DNA of 64,000 nt from CAYUHK01 sp964475165 (GTDB lineage: Bacteria; Verrucomicrobiota; Kiritimatiellia; JAAZAB01), in NCBI GenBank assembly GCA_964475165.1, contig CAYYVN010000001.1, positions 144,339-208,338 on the forward strand, in the 5' to 3' direction. The position numbers and the translations under genes were made by a program. The notes beneath the pieces were generated by a model. The model did no database searches. It saw only the letters and a program-made list of their open reading frames with translations, and was not told where the DNA came from. Shown here piece by piece: positions 35,539 through 43,379 of this stretch; positions within the stretch are counted from its first letter, which is position 1; the number at the start of each line of letters is the position of its first letter.

Positions 35539-36210
35539 ATGATGACACGATGGCCTCGTAATTTTAAGCGCAGTTTTACGCTCATTGAATTGCTGGTTGT
35601 GATAGCGATCATCGCCTTGCTGGCGGGTCTCATTCTGCCCAACCTGGCCGCCGCTCGCGAAAAAGCGCGCCGCGTCAACTGTCTCTCCAACCTCAATGCC
35701 ATCTGGAAAAGCATTTCGGCTTGGGGCCTGGATCCGGCTGATTCTTTCCGGCCAAACTTCCCGACGACCAACTGGACCGGAGCCTCGATCCAAGATGGAC
35801 TGATCGCCGGGCCCAAAGGTGTTTTGACGACCTCCGGCGGCATCACCCCGGAATTGTTCGTGTGCCCCACGGCGGCTGGCGATTTTGGAACCAAACCGGC
35901 TAACGTGCTTTCCAATGTTTCCACTAACAATAGCAGCTATTGCTATATCATGGGCCGGCGCGACTCGGATGGCGATAAAGTCATTCTATGCGACCAACAT
36001 GGTCCAGGCAAAGCCGCCTCCACCAATGAATGGGGTGGCAACCATGTGGGCAAAAAAGGGCCGGAGGGCGGCAATGTGATCAAGGTGGCCGGTTCGGGCA
36101 TGTGGGTCAGCACGACCAATGATCCCGGGCAAGCCAAGGTTTGCATCACCAATGAAAATATTTCCATCACTTTCGAGACCAATGTAGAAAATAAAGTGGC
36201 CTTTTATTAA
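35539..36210 (+). CDS. Type II/IV prepilin-like protein with DUF1559-like domain
   Basis: 223 residues from ATG 35539, preceded by AGAGGAG. The short positively charged leader (residues 1-11) is followed by SFTLIELLVVIAIIALLAGL, the class-III prepilin signal with Phe at +1 and Glu at +5, processed by a prepilin peptidase and assembled in a pseudopilus or pilus. The C-terminal part contains paired cysteines and a DUF1559/H-X9-DG-like look (VILCDQHGPG), as in the expanded prepilin families of Planctomycetes and other PVC bacteria. It stands alone with its own promoter and terminator, 8 kb from the T2SS operon. Confidence 0.9.
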   Translation: MMTRWPRNFKRSFTLIELLVVIAIIALLAGLILPNLAAAREKARRVNCLSNLNAIWKSISAWGLDPADSFRPNFPTTNWTGASIQDGLIAGPKGVLTTSGGITPELFVCPTAAGDFGTKPANVLSNVSTNNSSYCYIMGRRDSDGDKVILCDQHGPGKAASTNEWGGNHVGKKGPEGGNVIKVAGSGMWVSTTNDPGQAKVCITNENISITFETNVENKVAFY

Positions 36211-36235
36211 ACAAGGCCCTCTTGAATTGTAAGTG

Positions 36236-36275
36236 GCCGGGGCGTTGGCTTTACCATTCGCCCCGGCTTTTTTTT
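36236..36275 (+). terminator. Rho-independent terminator of the prepilin gene
   Basis: GCCGGGGCG (36236-36244) and CGCCCCGGC (36259-36267) form a 9-bp GC-rich stem with a 14-base loop, directly followed by eight T residues (36268-36275). It lies 25 bases after the prepilin stop. Confidence 0.9.
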
Positions 36276-36571
36276 ACAGCCGATCCTTAGCCGGCCTTGA
36301 GGGAACCATGCTCCCGCGCGCGCGCCGGTTGATCCCCCGGGCCGGTGCATCCGGGAGCCGCCTCCCTATCCTGAGTCGGTTCCCGATCAAAAACAACGCG
36401 CTCCAAACTGCGTCCGCTTTTTTTGTGTTTTGGCTATTGACAGCCTGATTTCTTCTGATAAGGTTCTGCCTCTCGTGTGCTGGCTTCACATACTATCGAG
36501 GTGTGGCGCGGCTGGCGCATTGCGGAACGAACGCTTATTTGGCTGTTGATCATCATCGGAAAGGAACTGCT
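36276..36571 (+). other. Leader region of ppdK, no gene seen
   Basis: About 300 bases between the prepilin terminator and ppdK. It holds the promoter at 36437-36464 and the ribosome-binding site AAAGGA right before ppdK. Nothing else was recognised; a GC-rich stretch 36310-36350 has weak self-complementarity. Confidence 0.5.
36437..36464 (+). promoter_or_regulatory. Promoter of ppdK
   Basis: TTGACA (36437-36442), 16-base spacer, TAAGGT (36459-36464). The -35 is perfect, the -10 is weak. It gives a leader of about 100 bases. Confidence 0.5.
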
Positions 36572-39361
36572 ATGGCATCTGCAAAAAAAGTCAGCAAGGG
36601 CAAAAGCCGTAAGTATGTTTATTTATTCTGTGCGGGGCGGCGCACTGAGGGGCGCGCCGAGATGAAGAATTTGCTCGGCGGCAAGGGCGCGAACCTGGCG
36701 GAGATGTGTCGTTTGGGCCTGCCGGTACCGGCGGGATTCACCATCACCACCGAATGTTGCTCGGCCTATTTCAAGAACCAGATGCGTTTCCCCGTGGGTC
36801 TCAAAAAAGAGGTCGAAACGGCTTTGCAGAAAGTCGAAGCCCAAATGGGCATGCGCTTCGGTGATCCCAAAAACCCCTTGCTGATGTCTTGCCGCTCCGG
36901 CGCGCGGCGTTCCATGCCGGGCATGATGGAAACCGTGCTCAATATCGGCCTGTGCTCGCGGACCATTCCGGGCTTGATCGCCAAAACCAATAACGCGCGC
37001 TTTGTCTATGACGCCTATCGGCGTCTGATCATGATGTATGCCGATGTGGTCATGGAGAAAGCTGAGGGCATCGAGCCTGAGCAGGATCGGGGCATTCGCA
37101 AGCAGCTGGATGATCTGCTCTCCCAACTCAAGCAAAAGAAGGGCTATAAGGACGATTCCGAAGTCTCGGCCGAAGATCTCAAGCAGCTTTGTGAGGATTT
37201 CAAGGTGCGGGTTAAGGCCGTGCTCGGCAAAGCTTTCCCCGATGATCCCCTGGAGCAGCTCTGGGGCGGTATTGGCGCGGTCTTCAAAAGCTGGAATGGG
37301 AAGCGCGCGGTTGCCTATCGCCGCATCGAGGGCATTCCCGATGAATGGGGCACAGCCAACAACGTGCAAGCCATGGTTTTCGGTAATATGGGCGATACTT
37401 CCGCCACCGGCGTGGCCTTCAGCCGTAATCCGGCCACGGGCCAACACCAGTTTTATGGCGAGTGGCTGGTGAATGCGCAGGGAGAGGATGTGGTCGCGGG
37501 TATTCGCACTCCCAACCCCATCAATGAGGCTATCAAGAGCGAGCATAATGCGCATATGCCTTCGCTGCAAAAAACCATGCCGGCCATTTATCGCGATCTG
37601 GATCGGATTCAAAAGCGGCTCGAAAAGCATTATCGCGATATGCAGGATATCGAGTTCACCATCCAGGAAGGCAAGCTGTATATCTTGCAGTGCCGGGTGG
37701 GTAAACGCACGGGCACCGCCGCGCTGAATATGGCCATGGATATGCTGGCCGAGAAGCTTATCTCGCGCCAGGAAGTTGTCATGCGCGTCACTCCCGCTCA
37801 GCTGGATGAGCTGCTCCATCCCATCGTGGATCCGGCGGCCGAAAAGGCCTTGGAAAAAGATCCGACTGCCGCCGCTGCCAAAGGGCTCCGCTTCCTAGCC
37901 AAAGGCTTGCCGGCCGGGCCGGGTGGTGCGCGGGGTCAGATCGTCTTCTCGGCGGACGCGGCCGTGGAATGGGCCAAAGCCGGTAAGCAGGTGATCCTGG
38001 TGCGTGAGGAAACCAATCCCGAGGATGTGGAAGGCATGCGCGCGGCCGAAGGTATTCTGACGGCGCGCGGTGGTATGACGAGCCATGCGGCCCTGGTGGC
38101 GCGTGGCTGGGGCAAATGCTGTGTGGTCGGTGCCAGCGCTCTGCATGTGGATGTGCAGGCCCGCTCCCTGACCGTCAATGGCTTAACGCTCAAGGAAGGC
38201 GCCCTCATCACCTTGAATGGCACGCGTGGCTATATCTACGCCGGAGAGCTGGCGATGATCAATGCCACTGAGAATCCACGTTTTAAGCAGTTCATGAAAA
38301 TCGTGGATAGCTTCCGCAAGCTGGGCGTGCGCGCCAATGCGGATACGCCCGCCGATGCGCTCAATGCTCGCAACTTCGGCGCTGAAGGCATCGGGCTCTT
38401 TCGCACGGAACATATGTTTTACGGTCAGGGCAGTGATAAGCCGCTCTTTTTCCTGCGGAAGATGATCCTCAGCCAGACGGCCGCGGAACGTCGTCAGGCC
38501 TTGGCGGACTTGTTCCCCTTCGCCAAAAAGGCGATCAAGAGCACCTTGGAAGCCATGGAAGGTCTGCCGGTGACCATCCGCCTGCTTGATCCGCCGCTGC
38601 ACGAGTTTGTGCCGCAAAGCAAGGCCACCCAGCAGGAGTTGGCCGCCAGCCTCAACATCAGCGTGGAGGAAGTTCAAAAACGCAGCGATCAGCTGCATGA
38701 ATCCAATCCGATGATGGGTCATCGCGGCGTGCGGATCGGCATCACTTATCCGGAAGTGACGGAGATGCAACTGCGCGCGGTCTTTGAGTCTGCCGCCGAA
38801 TTGATCAAAGCTGGTAAGAAATGTCAGCCGGAAATTATGGTGCCGGTCACCTGCGATGCTCGCGAGCTTCGTCTGCAGAAGGCTCTCTGCCTGAAGGTCT
38901 ATGATGAGGTCTTGGGGCGCATGAATATCCGCAAGATCCCGCACGCTTATGGCACGATGATCGAGATCCCGCGTGCTTGCCTGCTGGCAGATCTGATGGC
39001 CGCCGAATCTGATTTCTTCTCATTTGGCACCAACGATTTGAGCCAGATGGGCTTCGGATTCAGCCGGGATGATATCGGCGGCTTCATGAATGAATACCTG
39101 GAAGCCAAGATATTGGATGCGGATCCTTTCCAAACCATTGATCAGGAAGGCATTGGCCAGCTGATCGAAATGGCTGTGCGCAAAGGCCGTAAAGCTCGCC
39201 GCGACTTAAAAATCGGTATCTGTGGCGAGCAGGGTGGCGATCCAGCCTCGGTTGAGTTCTGCTTCAAGGTGGGGATGAATTATGTGAGTTGCAGTCCCTT
39301 CCGAGTGCCGATTGCCCGTCTGGCGGCTGCTCAAGCGGCCATCAATCTGCGTAAAAAATAA
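36572..39361 (+). CDS. ppdK: Pyruvate, phosphate dikinase
   Basis: 929 residues from ATG 36572 with AAAGGA upstream. Interconverts pyruvate, ATP and Pi with PEP, AMP and PPi; in fermentative bacteria it serves PPi-linked glycolysis or gluconeogenesis. The nucleotide-binding N-terminus has MKNLLGGKGANLAEM and SCRSGARRSMPGMMETVLN, the swivelling phosphohistidine domain has GGMTSHAALVARGWGKCCVVG, and the PEP domain ends in CGEQGGDPASVEFC and NYVSCSPFRVPIARLAAAQ with the catalytic Cys. CGEQ in place of the usual CGEH is a small oddity. The N-terminal ~25 residues before the domain are Lys/Arg-rich. Confidence 0.97.
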   Translation: MASAKKVSKGKSRKYVYLFCAGRRTEGRAEMKNLLGGKGANLAEMCRLGLPVPAGFTITTECCSAYFKNQMRFPVGLKKEVETALQKVEAQMGMRFGDPKNPLLMSCRSGARRSMPGMMETVLNIGLCSRTIPGLIAKTNNARFVYDAYRRLIMMYADVVMEKAEGIEPEQDRGIRKQLDDLLSQLKQKKGYKDDSEVSAEDLKQLCEDFKVRVKAVLGKAFPDDPLEQLWGGIGAVFKSWNGKRAVAYRRIEGIPDEWGTANNVQAMVFGNMGDTSATGVAFSRNPATGQHQFYGEWLVNAQGEDVVAGIRTPNPINEAIKSEHNAHMPSLQKTMPAIYRDLDRIQKRLEKHYRDMQDIEFTIQEGKLYILQCRVGKRTGTAALNMAMDMLAEKLISRQEVVMRVTPAQLDELLHPIVDPAAEKALEKDPTAAAAKGLRFLAKGLPAGPGGARGQIVFSADAAVEWAKAGKQVILVREETNPEDVEGMRAAEGILTARGGMTSHAALVARGWGKCCVVGASALHVDVQARSLTVNGLTLKEGALITLNGTRGYIYAGELAMINATENPRFKQFMKIVDSFRKLGVRANADTPADALNARNFGAEGIGLFRTEHMFYGQGSDKPLFFLRKMILSQTAAERRQALADLFPFAKKAIKSTLEAMEGLPVTIRLLDPPLHEFVPQSKATQQELAASLNISVEEVQKRSDQLHESNPMMGHRGVRIGITYPEVTEMQLRAVFESAAELIKAGKKCQPEIMVPVTCDARELRLQKALCLKVYDEVLGRMNIRKIPHAYGTMIEIPRACLLADLMAAESDFFSFGTNDLSQMGFGFSRDDIGGFMNEYLEAKILDADPFQTIDQEGIGQLIEMAVRKGRKARRDLKIGICGEQGGDPASVEFCFKVGMNYVSCSPFRVPIARLAAAQAAINLRKK

Positions 39362-39445
39362 GCTGGTATCCAGAGGGAATTCCGGCCGCAAGCTGGCGGC
39401 GCGCGCGATGACGGCTCGGCTGGGTGGGGGCCGCGACAGAAAAAA

Positions 39446-39475
39446 CTGTCATCTCGCCGCGCCATGCCCTATACT
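39446..39475 (+). promoter_or_regulatory. Likely promoter of the lpxI operon
   Basis: CTGTCA (39446-39451), 18-base spacer, TATACT (39470-39475), with the lpxI ATG at 39488 and no ribosome-binding site between. GACAG-aaaaaa-CTGTC (39435-39450) is an adjacent small inverted repeat. Confidence 0.45.
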
Positions 39476-39487
39476 GCCGCCGTTGCC

Positions 39488-40309
39488 ATGAATCAACTGG
39501 ATAAACTGGGGTTGATCGCCGGCCGCGGCACCTATCCGCTGCTGCTGGCCGCCTCGGCCAAACGCCAGGGTGTGCGGCGGCTGGTGGTCATCGCTTTCCG
39601 CGGGGAAACCGAGCGCGCCATCGAGCGTTTGGCCGATGAGGTTTGCTGGCTGCGCGTGGGGCAGCTCAATGCCCTCTTGGAGGCTCTGCGTACGCGGGGG
39701 GTAACCCGGGCCATCATGGCCGGCCAGATCCTGCCCACACACTTGTTTCGTCTGCGGCCAGATCGGCGCGCTTTGGGACTGCTAGCAAGCTTGCGCGTTC
39801 GCAATGCGCATACCATCTTTGACGCTATCGGCGCCGAATTGAGTACCGTGGGCGTGCAGCTTTTACCGGCCTATCTCTTCTTGGAATCAGCCCTGCCGGT
39901 ACCCGGCTGCCTGAGCCGTCGGCAGCCCAGCCCGGAACAGCAGGCCGATATCGCTTTGGGCTGCCGAGTAGCCAAGACGACCAGCGGGCTGGAGATCGGG
40001 CAGACGGTGGTCATCAAGCAGGGGACGATTCTGGCCGTGGAGGCCTTCGAGGGCACCGATGCCACCTTGCTCCGTGCTGGCCGTTTGGGCGGGCCGGGAG
40101 CCGTCGTGGTCAAGGTGGCCAAGCGCGGCCATGATAACCGCTTTGATATTCCCGTGGTTGGGTTACAAACGCTGCGAGTGCTCAAAAAGATCCGCGCCGC
40201 CGTATTAGCGCTGGAGGCCGGCCGCACCATTTTGTTGGAACGCGAGAAAATGATTGCCCTTGCCGATCGTCTGGGCCTGGTATTGACGGCTGTTAGCGCG
40301 GAAGATTGA
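39488..40309 (+). CDS. lpxI: UDP-2,3-diacylglucosamine diphosphatase LpxI
   Basis: 273 residues from ATG 39488 (an in-frame ATG at 39464 lies in the predicted promoter). Hydrolyses UDP-2,3-diacylglucosamine to lipid X in lipid A synthesis; it replaces LpxH in many bacteria. LGLIAGRGTYPLLLAASA at the N-terminus, RAIMAGQILP, DAIGAELSTVGVQLLPAYLFLE, the central KTTSGLEIGQTVVIKQGTIL and AVEAFEGTDATLLRAG, and the C-terminal DIPVVGLQTLRVL are the DUF1009/LpxI blocks. It begins a lipid A operon with an oxidoreductase, lpxB and a glycosyltransferase. Confidence 0.93.
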   Translation: MNQLDKLGLIAGRGTYPLLLAASAKRQGVRRLVVIAFRGETERAIERLADEVCWLRVGQLNALLEALRTRGVTRAIMAGQILPTHLFRLRPDRRALGLLASLRVRNAHTIFDAIGAELSTVGVQLLPAYLFLESALPVPGCLSRRQPSPEQQADIALGCRVAKTTSGLEIGQTVVIKQGTILAVEAFEGTDATLLRAGRLGGPGAVVVKVAKRGHDNRFDIPVVGLQTLRVLKKIRAAVLALEAGRTILLEREKMIALADRLGLVLTAVSAED

Positions 40310-40357
40310 GGAGCAGCTGGCTCTCTCTCAATCGTGCGCCACAGCAGAGAGGAACTA

Positions 40358-41308
40358 ATGGATCAGCGCCGCATCAAAGTGGGAGTGGTGGGAGTGGGAA
40401 GCTTGGGCCAGTGGCATGCGCGGATTTATTCCGAACTGCCCACGGCGGAACTGGTGGGGGTGTACGATATCAATCAGGCGCGCGCCGCCGAAATCGCCGC
40501 GCGCTATCGCACGCGCGTCTATCCTGAGCTGGCCGATCTGGCCGCGGCCGTGGAAGCCGCCAGCATCGTGGTGCCCGCCGATAAGCATTGCGAGGTGGCC
40601 ACCCTCTTTCTGGAACGCGGCGTGCATCTCCTGGTGGAAAAACCCATCGCCACTCGCACTCGCGATGCGGAACAGATGGTCGCCGCCGCCCAGGCCGCCA
40701 ACTTGATTTTGCAGGTGGGGCATGTGGAACGCTTCAATCCGGTGCTGAAATACCTGGAGGGTATTCTGGTGCAACCGCGCTTTATCGAGGCCCATCGCTT
40801 GGCGCCTTATCCGCCGCCGCGCAAAGGGCAGCCGCCGCGCGGGACCGAAATCAGCGTGGTGCTGGATTTGATGATTCATGATCTGGAGATCATTCTGCAC
40901 TTGGTGCGCTCGCCGGTGCAGACCATCCACGCCGTCGGTGTGCCGGTGCTCAGTGCCAGCGAGGATATCGCCAATGTACGCCTGGCTTTTGAGAATGGAT
41001 GCATAGCCAATGTAACCACCAGCCGGATCAGCCCGGAGGCCATGCGTAAGTTTCGTGTTTTTCAGGAAGACACTTACATCTCGCTCGATTATCAGCGCCA
41101 GTCCGGCGAGCTATATCGTAAGCGTGGGACGCAGATCGAGCGCCAGCGGGTACCCTTGGCCAAGGGCGAGCCTCTACGCAATGAACTGGCTTCTTTTTTG
41201 GATTGCGTTCGCGCGCATGGCACGCCGGTGGTTGGCGGTCGCCAAGCCGCAGAAGCCTTGAACCTGGCGATCGCTATTTGTCAAAACATCCGTGAGCGCG
41301 CCTCATGA
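40358..41308 (+). CDS. Gfo/Idh/MocA-family oxidoreductase in lipid A operon (GnnA-like)
   Basis: 316 residues from ATG 40358, preceded by GAGAGGA. An N-terminal Rossmann fold (KVGVVGVGSLGQWHARIY) and EKPIATRTRDAE (with the family Lys) bind NAD(P); the C-terminal alpha/beta domain has GHVERFNPV and LDLMIHDLEIIL. That subgroup is repeatedly encoded beside lpxI/lpxB and includes GnnA, which oxidises the 3-OH of UDP-GlcNAc so an amine can be installed for 3-amino lipid A. The aminotransferase partner GnnB is not in the window, so the exact reaction is uncertain. Its stop overlaps the lpxB start by four bases. Confidence 0.82.
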   Translation: MDQRRIKVGVVGVGSLGQWHARIYSELPTAELVGVYDINQARAAEIAARYRTRVYPELADLAAAVEAASIVVPADKHCEVATLFLERGVHLLVEKPIATRTRDAEQMVAAAQAANLILQVGHVERFNPVLKYLEGILVQPRFIEAHRLAPYPPPRKGQPPRGTEISVVLDLMIHDLEIILHLVRSPVQTIHAVGVPVLSASEDIANVRLAFENGCIANVTTSRISPEAMRKFRVFQEDTYISLDYQRQSGELYRKRGTQIERQRVPLAKGEPLRNELASFLDCVRAHGTPVVGGRQAAEALNLAIAICQNIRERAS

Positions 41309-42462
41309 AACAAAAATCCATCATGATCATTGCCGGTGAAATCTCCGGTGATATGCATGCCGCCGCCTTGCTGCGGGCCCTGCAGCGGCAAGGGGCGGCG
41401 CTGGATAGTTTCGGGGTGGGTGGCGACGAGTTACGCGCGGCCGGCATGCAAGTCCTGTATGACATTCGCCAGATGGCGGTGCTGGGGTTCAGCGATGTGC
41501 TGCGCAATTATTTTTTTTTCCGGCGCGTATTTAATGATCTCTTAGCCCTGGCCCGCGCGCGCCGGCCGGAAGTAATTCTGCTGGTGGATTATCCCGGATT
41601 CAATTTGCGTTTTGCCGCCCGGGCCCAGGCTCTGGGACTGAAGGTTGTCTATTATATTTGCCCGCAGGTTTGGGCTTGGCATCGGGCGCGCGCGCACCGC
41701 TTGGCGCGGATCGTGCAGCGTCTGATTACCATTTTCCCATTCGAAAAAGCTATCTTTGCCGGCAGTTCCCTGGCGGTTGATTTTGTGGGCCATCCCCTGG
41801 TGGCCGCCGCGCGCGCGGCATTGACTGAACCTCTGCTTAGCTTGCCCGGCGCCGCTAACGATCCGCGCATTGCTTTGCTGCCCGGCAGCCGTTATCATGA
41901 AATACGGCGCATCCTGCCGGTGATGTGGGCCGCGGCGACCCTGCTGGAGCGTCAGTTTCCTGGCGCGGCTTTTATAGTGGCGGCGCCCTCCGCGCAGGTG
42001 GCCGATTGGATCAAGACCACCTTGGCCGCTCAGCCTCACGGGCCGGCATGCTGGTCGGTGGTGATCGGCCAAACCCGCCAGGTGCTGCGTCAAGCCCGAG
42101 CGGCCATGGTCACTTCGGGCACGGCCACCATTGAGGCGGCGCTGCTGGGCTGCCCAATGGTGGTGGTTTATAAAACCAGTTGGTTAACCTATGCTCTGGG
42201 GCGCTTGGTGATCCGGGTTCCCTTTTTGGGAATGGTGAATCTGGTCGCCGGCTATAATGCCGCTGCGCCGCAGGCTTTATGTCCGGAATTTATTCAGCAT
42301 AGAGCAACGCCCTCGGCTCTGGCGACCGGCCTGGCCGCGCTGATCGCCGATGGGGCGGCTCGTCAGCAGATGTTGCAGGGCTTGGCGCAGGTGGCTGAGG
42401 CCTTGGGGGAACCAGGCGCGGACGAGCGGGCCGCGCAGATCATCAGGCAGGAGCTGCGATGA
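41305..42462 (+). CDS. lpxB: Lipid-A-disaccharide synthase
   Basis: 385 residues. GT19 enzyme joining UDP-diacylglucosamine and lipid X into the lipid A disaccharide at the inner membrane. IIAGEISGDMHAAALL, FGVGGDELRAAGMQVLYDI, MAVLGFSDVL, LVDYPGFNLRFA, YYICPQVWAWHRARAHRLAR, FPFEKAIF and the donor-binding LLPGSRYHEIRRILPVM and SGTATIEAALLGCPMVVVYK are all present. Start overlaps the oxidoreductase (ATGA) and the stop overlaps the glycosyltransferase. Confidence 0.96.
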   Translation: MKQKSIMIIAGEISGDMHAAALLRALQRQGAALDSFGVGGDELRAAGMQVLYDIRQMAVLGFSDVLRNYFFFRRVFNDLLALARARRPEVILLVDYPGFNLRFAARAQALGLKVVYYICPQVWAWHRARAHRLARIVQRLITIFPFEKAIFAGSSLAVDFVGHPLVAAARAALTEPLLSLPGAANDPRIALLPGSRYHEIRRILPVMWAAATLLERQFPGAAFIVAAPSAQVADWIKTTLAAQPHGPACWSVVIGQTRQVLRQARAAMVTSGTATIEAALLGCPMVVVYKTSWLTYALGRLVIRVPFLGMVNLVAGYNAAAPQALCPEFIQHRATPSALATGLAALIADGAARQQMLQGLAQVAEALGEPGADERAAQIIRQELR

Positions 42463-43292
42463 AAACCAGTGTTATTATCACGGTATATAATCGACCGGAA
42501 ATGCTGATCGCCTGTTTGCGGGCCCTGGCCTTGCAGACGGTTCGCATTGAGGAAGTGGTTGTTTCCGACGATGGTTCCTCGGCGGATGCGGTGCGGCGGA
42601 TGCAGGCTGTTTTTGGCGAGATGCCCTTTGCGGTGCGTTATGTCTGGCAGGCCGATGAGGGGTATCGCCTGGCGGCGGCTCGCAATAATGCCATTCGCTT
42701 GGCGTGCGGCGATTATCTGGTTTCGCTGGATAGCGATATCCTGTTGTTGCCCGATGCCCTGGCGGCGCATTTGCGCCGCGCGCGCCGCGGAGTGTTTTTG
42801 GCGGCGAATCGCGCTCTGGCCAGTGAGGCCCAGACCGGCGTTTTATTGCAGCAAGGACTTTCGGAGCGGGTCCTGCATATGTTTTGGGAGAAGGCCGATC
42901 GCGCTCATCTCGCGCGTGTGCATCATCAATTCATGCGCAATCTGTGGCTCAGAAAAATAGGTCTGGCGCGCCGCCATAAACCTAAGATATTGGGCTGTCA
43001 TTTTTCCTTGTTTCGCGAGGATATCGAGCGCATCAATGGCTTCGATGAATGCTATGTGGGCTGGGGGTTTGAGGATGATGATCTGACTTTGCGCTTGTAT
43101 CGCGCCGGGTTGACGGGGCGTTCCTTGATTCATGAGGCGCGCGCTTTGCATCTGTGGCATCCGGTGGCCGCCAGTCGTCCGGAGCATCCGGCCGAGAGTC
43201 CCAACGGCAAATATTTCAGGCGTCGGCATATCCCCGCCCGTTGTCAGCGCGGCTTACAGCCGGAGCCTGGGGCTGGCTGTCCGCCGCCCTGA
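42459..43292 (+). CDS. Family 2 glycosyltransferase
   Basis: 277 residues. A GT-A fold with VIITVYNRPEMLIACLRAL, the nucleotide-binding VVVSDDGSS, and SLDSDILLLPDA as the DXD. The C-terminal GWGFEDDDLTLRLYRAG is the 'galactosyltransferase C-terminal' block found in chondroitin-like and LPS-core transferases. It is coupled to lpxB by a four-base overlap, so it most likely adds a sugar to the LPS core or lipid A region. The last ~35 residues are Arg/Pro-rich and unusual. Confidence 0.88.
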   Translation: MKTSVIITVYNRPEMLIACLRALALQTVRIEEVVVSDDGSSADAVRRMQAVFGEMPFAVRYVWQADEGYRLAAARNNAIRLACGDYLVSLDSDILLLPDALAAHLRRARRGVFLAANRALASEAQTGVLLQQGLSERVLHMFWEKADRAHLARVHHQFMRNLWLRKIGLARRHKPKILGCHFSLFREDIERINGFDECYVGWGFEDDDLTLRLYRAGLTGRSLIHEARALHLWHPVAASRPEHPAESPNGKYFRRRHIPARCQRGLQPEPGAGCPPP

Positions 43293-43344
43293 GCTTGCGT
43301 TCTGGCCAGCGGCCGCATCCATCTGCTCAGCTAGAGCCCCTGCC

Positions 43345-43373
43345 TTGACAGGGCGGCATGGCACTGTTAGAGT
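43345..43373 (+). promoter_or_regulatory. Promoter of the type II secretion operon
   Basis: TTGACA (43345-43350), 17-base spacer, TAGAGT (43368-43373). The gspE ATG is at 43380, where transcription would be expected to start, so the message may be leaderless. The AGAG of the -10 region could alternatively act as a ribosome-binding site of a longer transcript. Confidence 0.6.
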
Positions 43374-43379
43374 TTTTTT

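Noticed and set aside
36623..37819. Long open frame of ~400 codons on the minus strand inside ppdK
   Set aside because: It is antisense to a complete pyruvate phosphate dikinase with all motifs; GC-rich third positions keep the opposite strand open. No start signal or family sequence.
39435..39450. GACAG-A6-CTGTC as a terminator of ppdK
   Set aside because: The stem is only five base pairs and there is no following T-run; it more likely lies beside the -35 of the lpxI promoter by chance.
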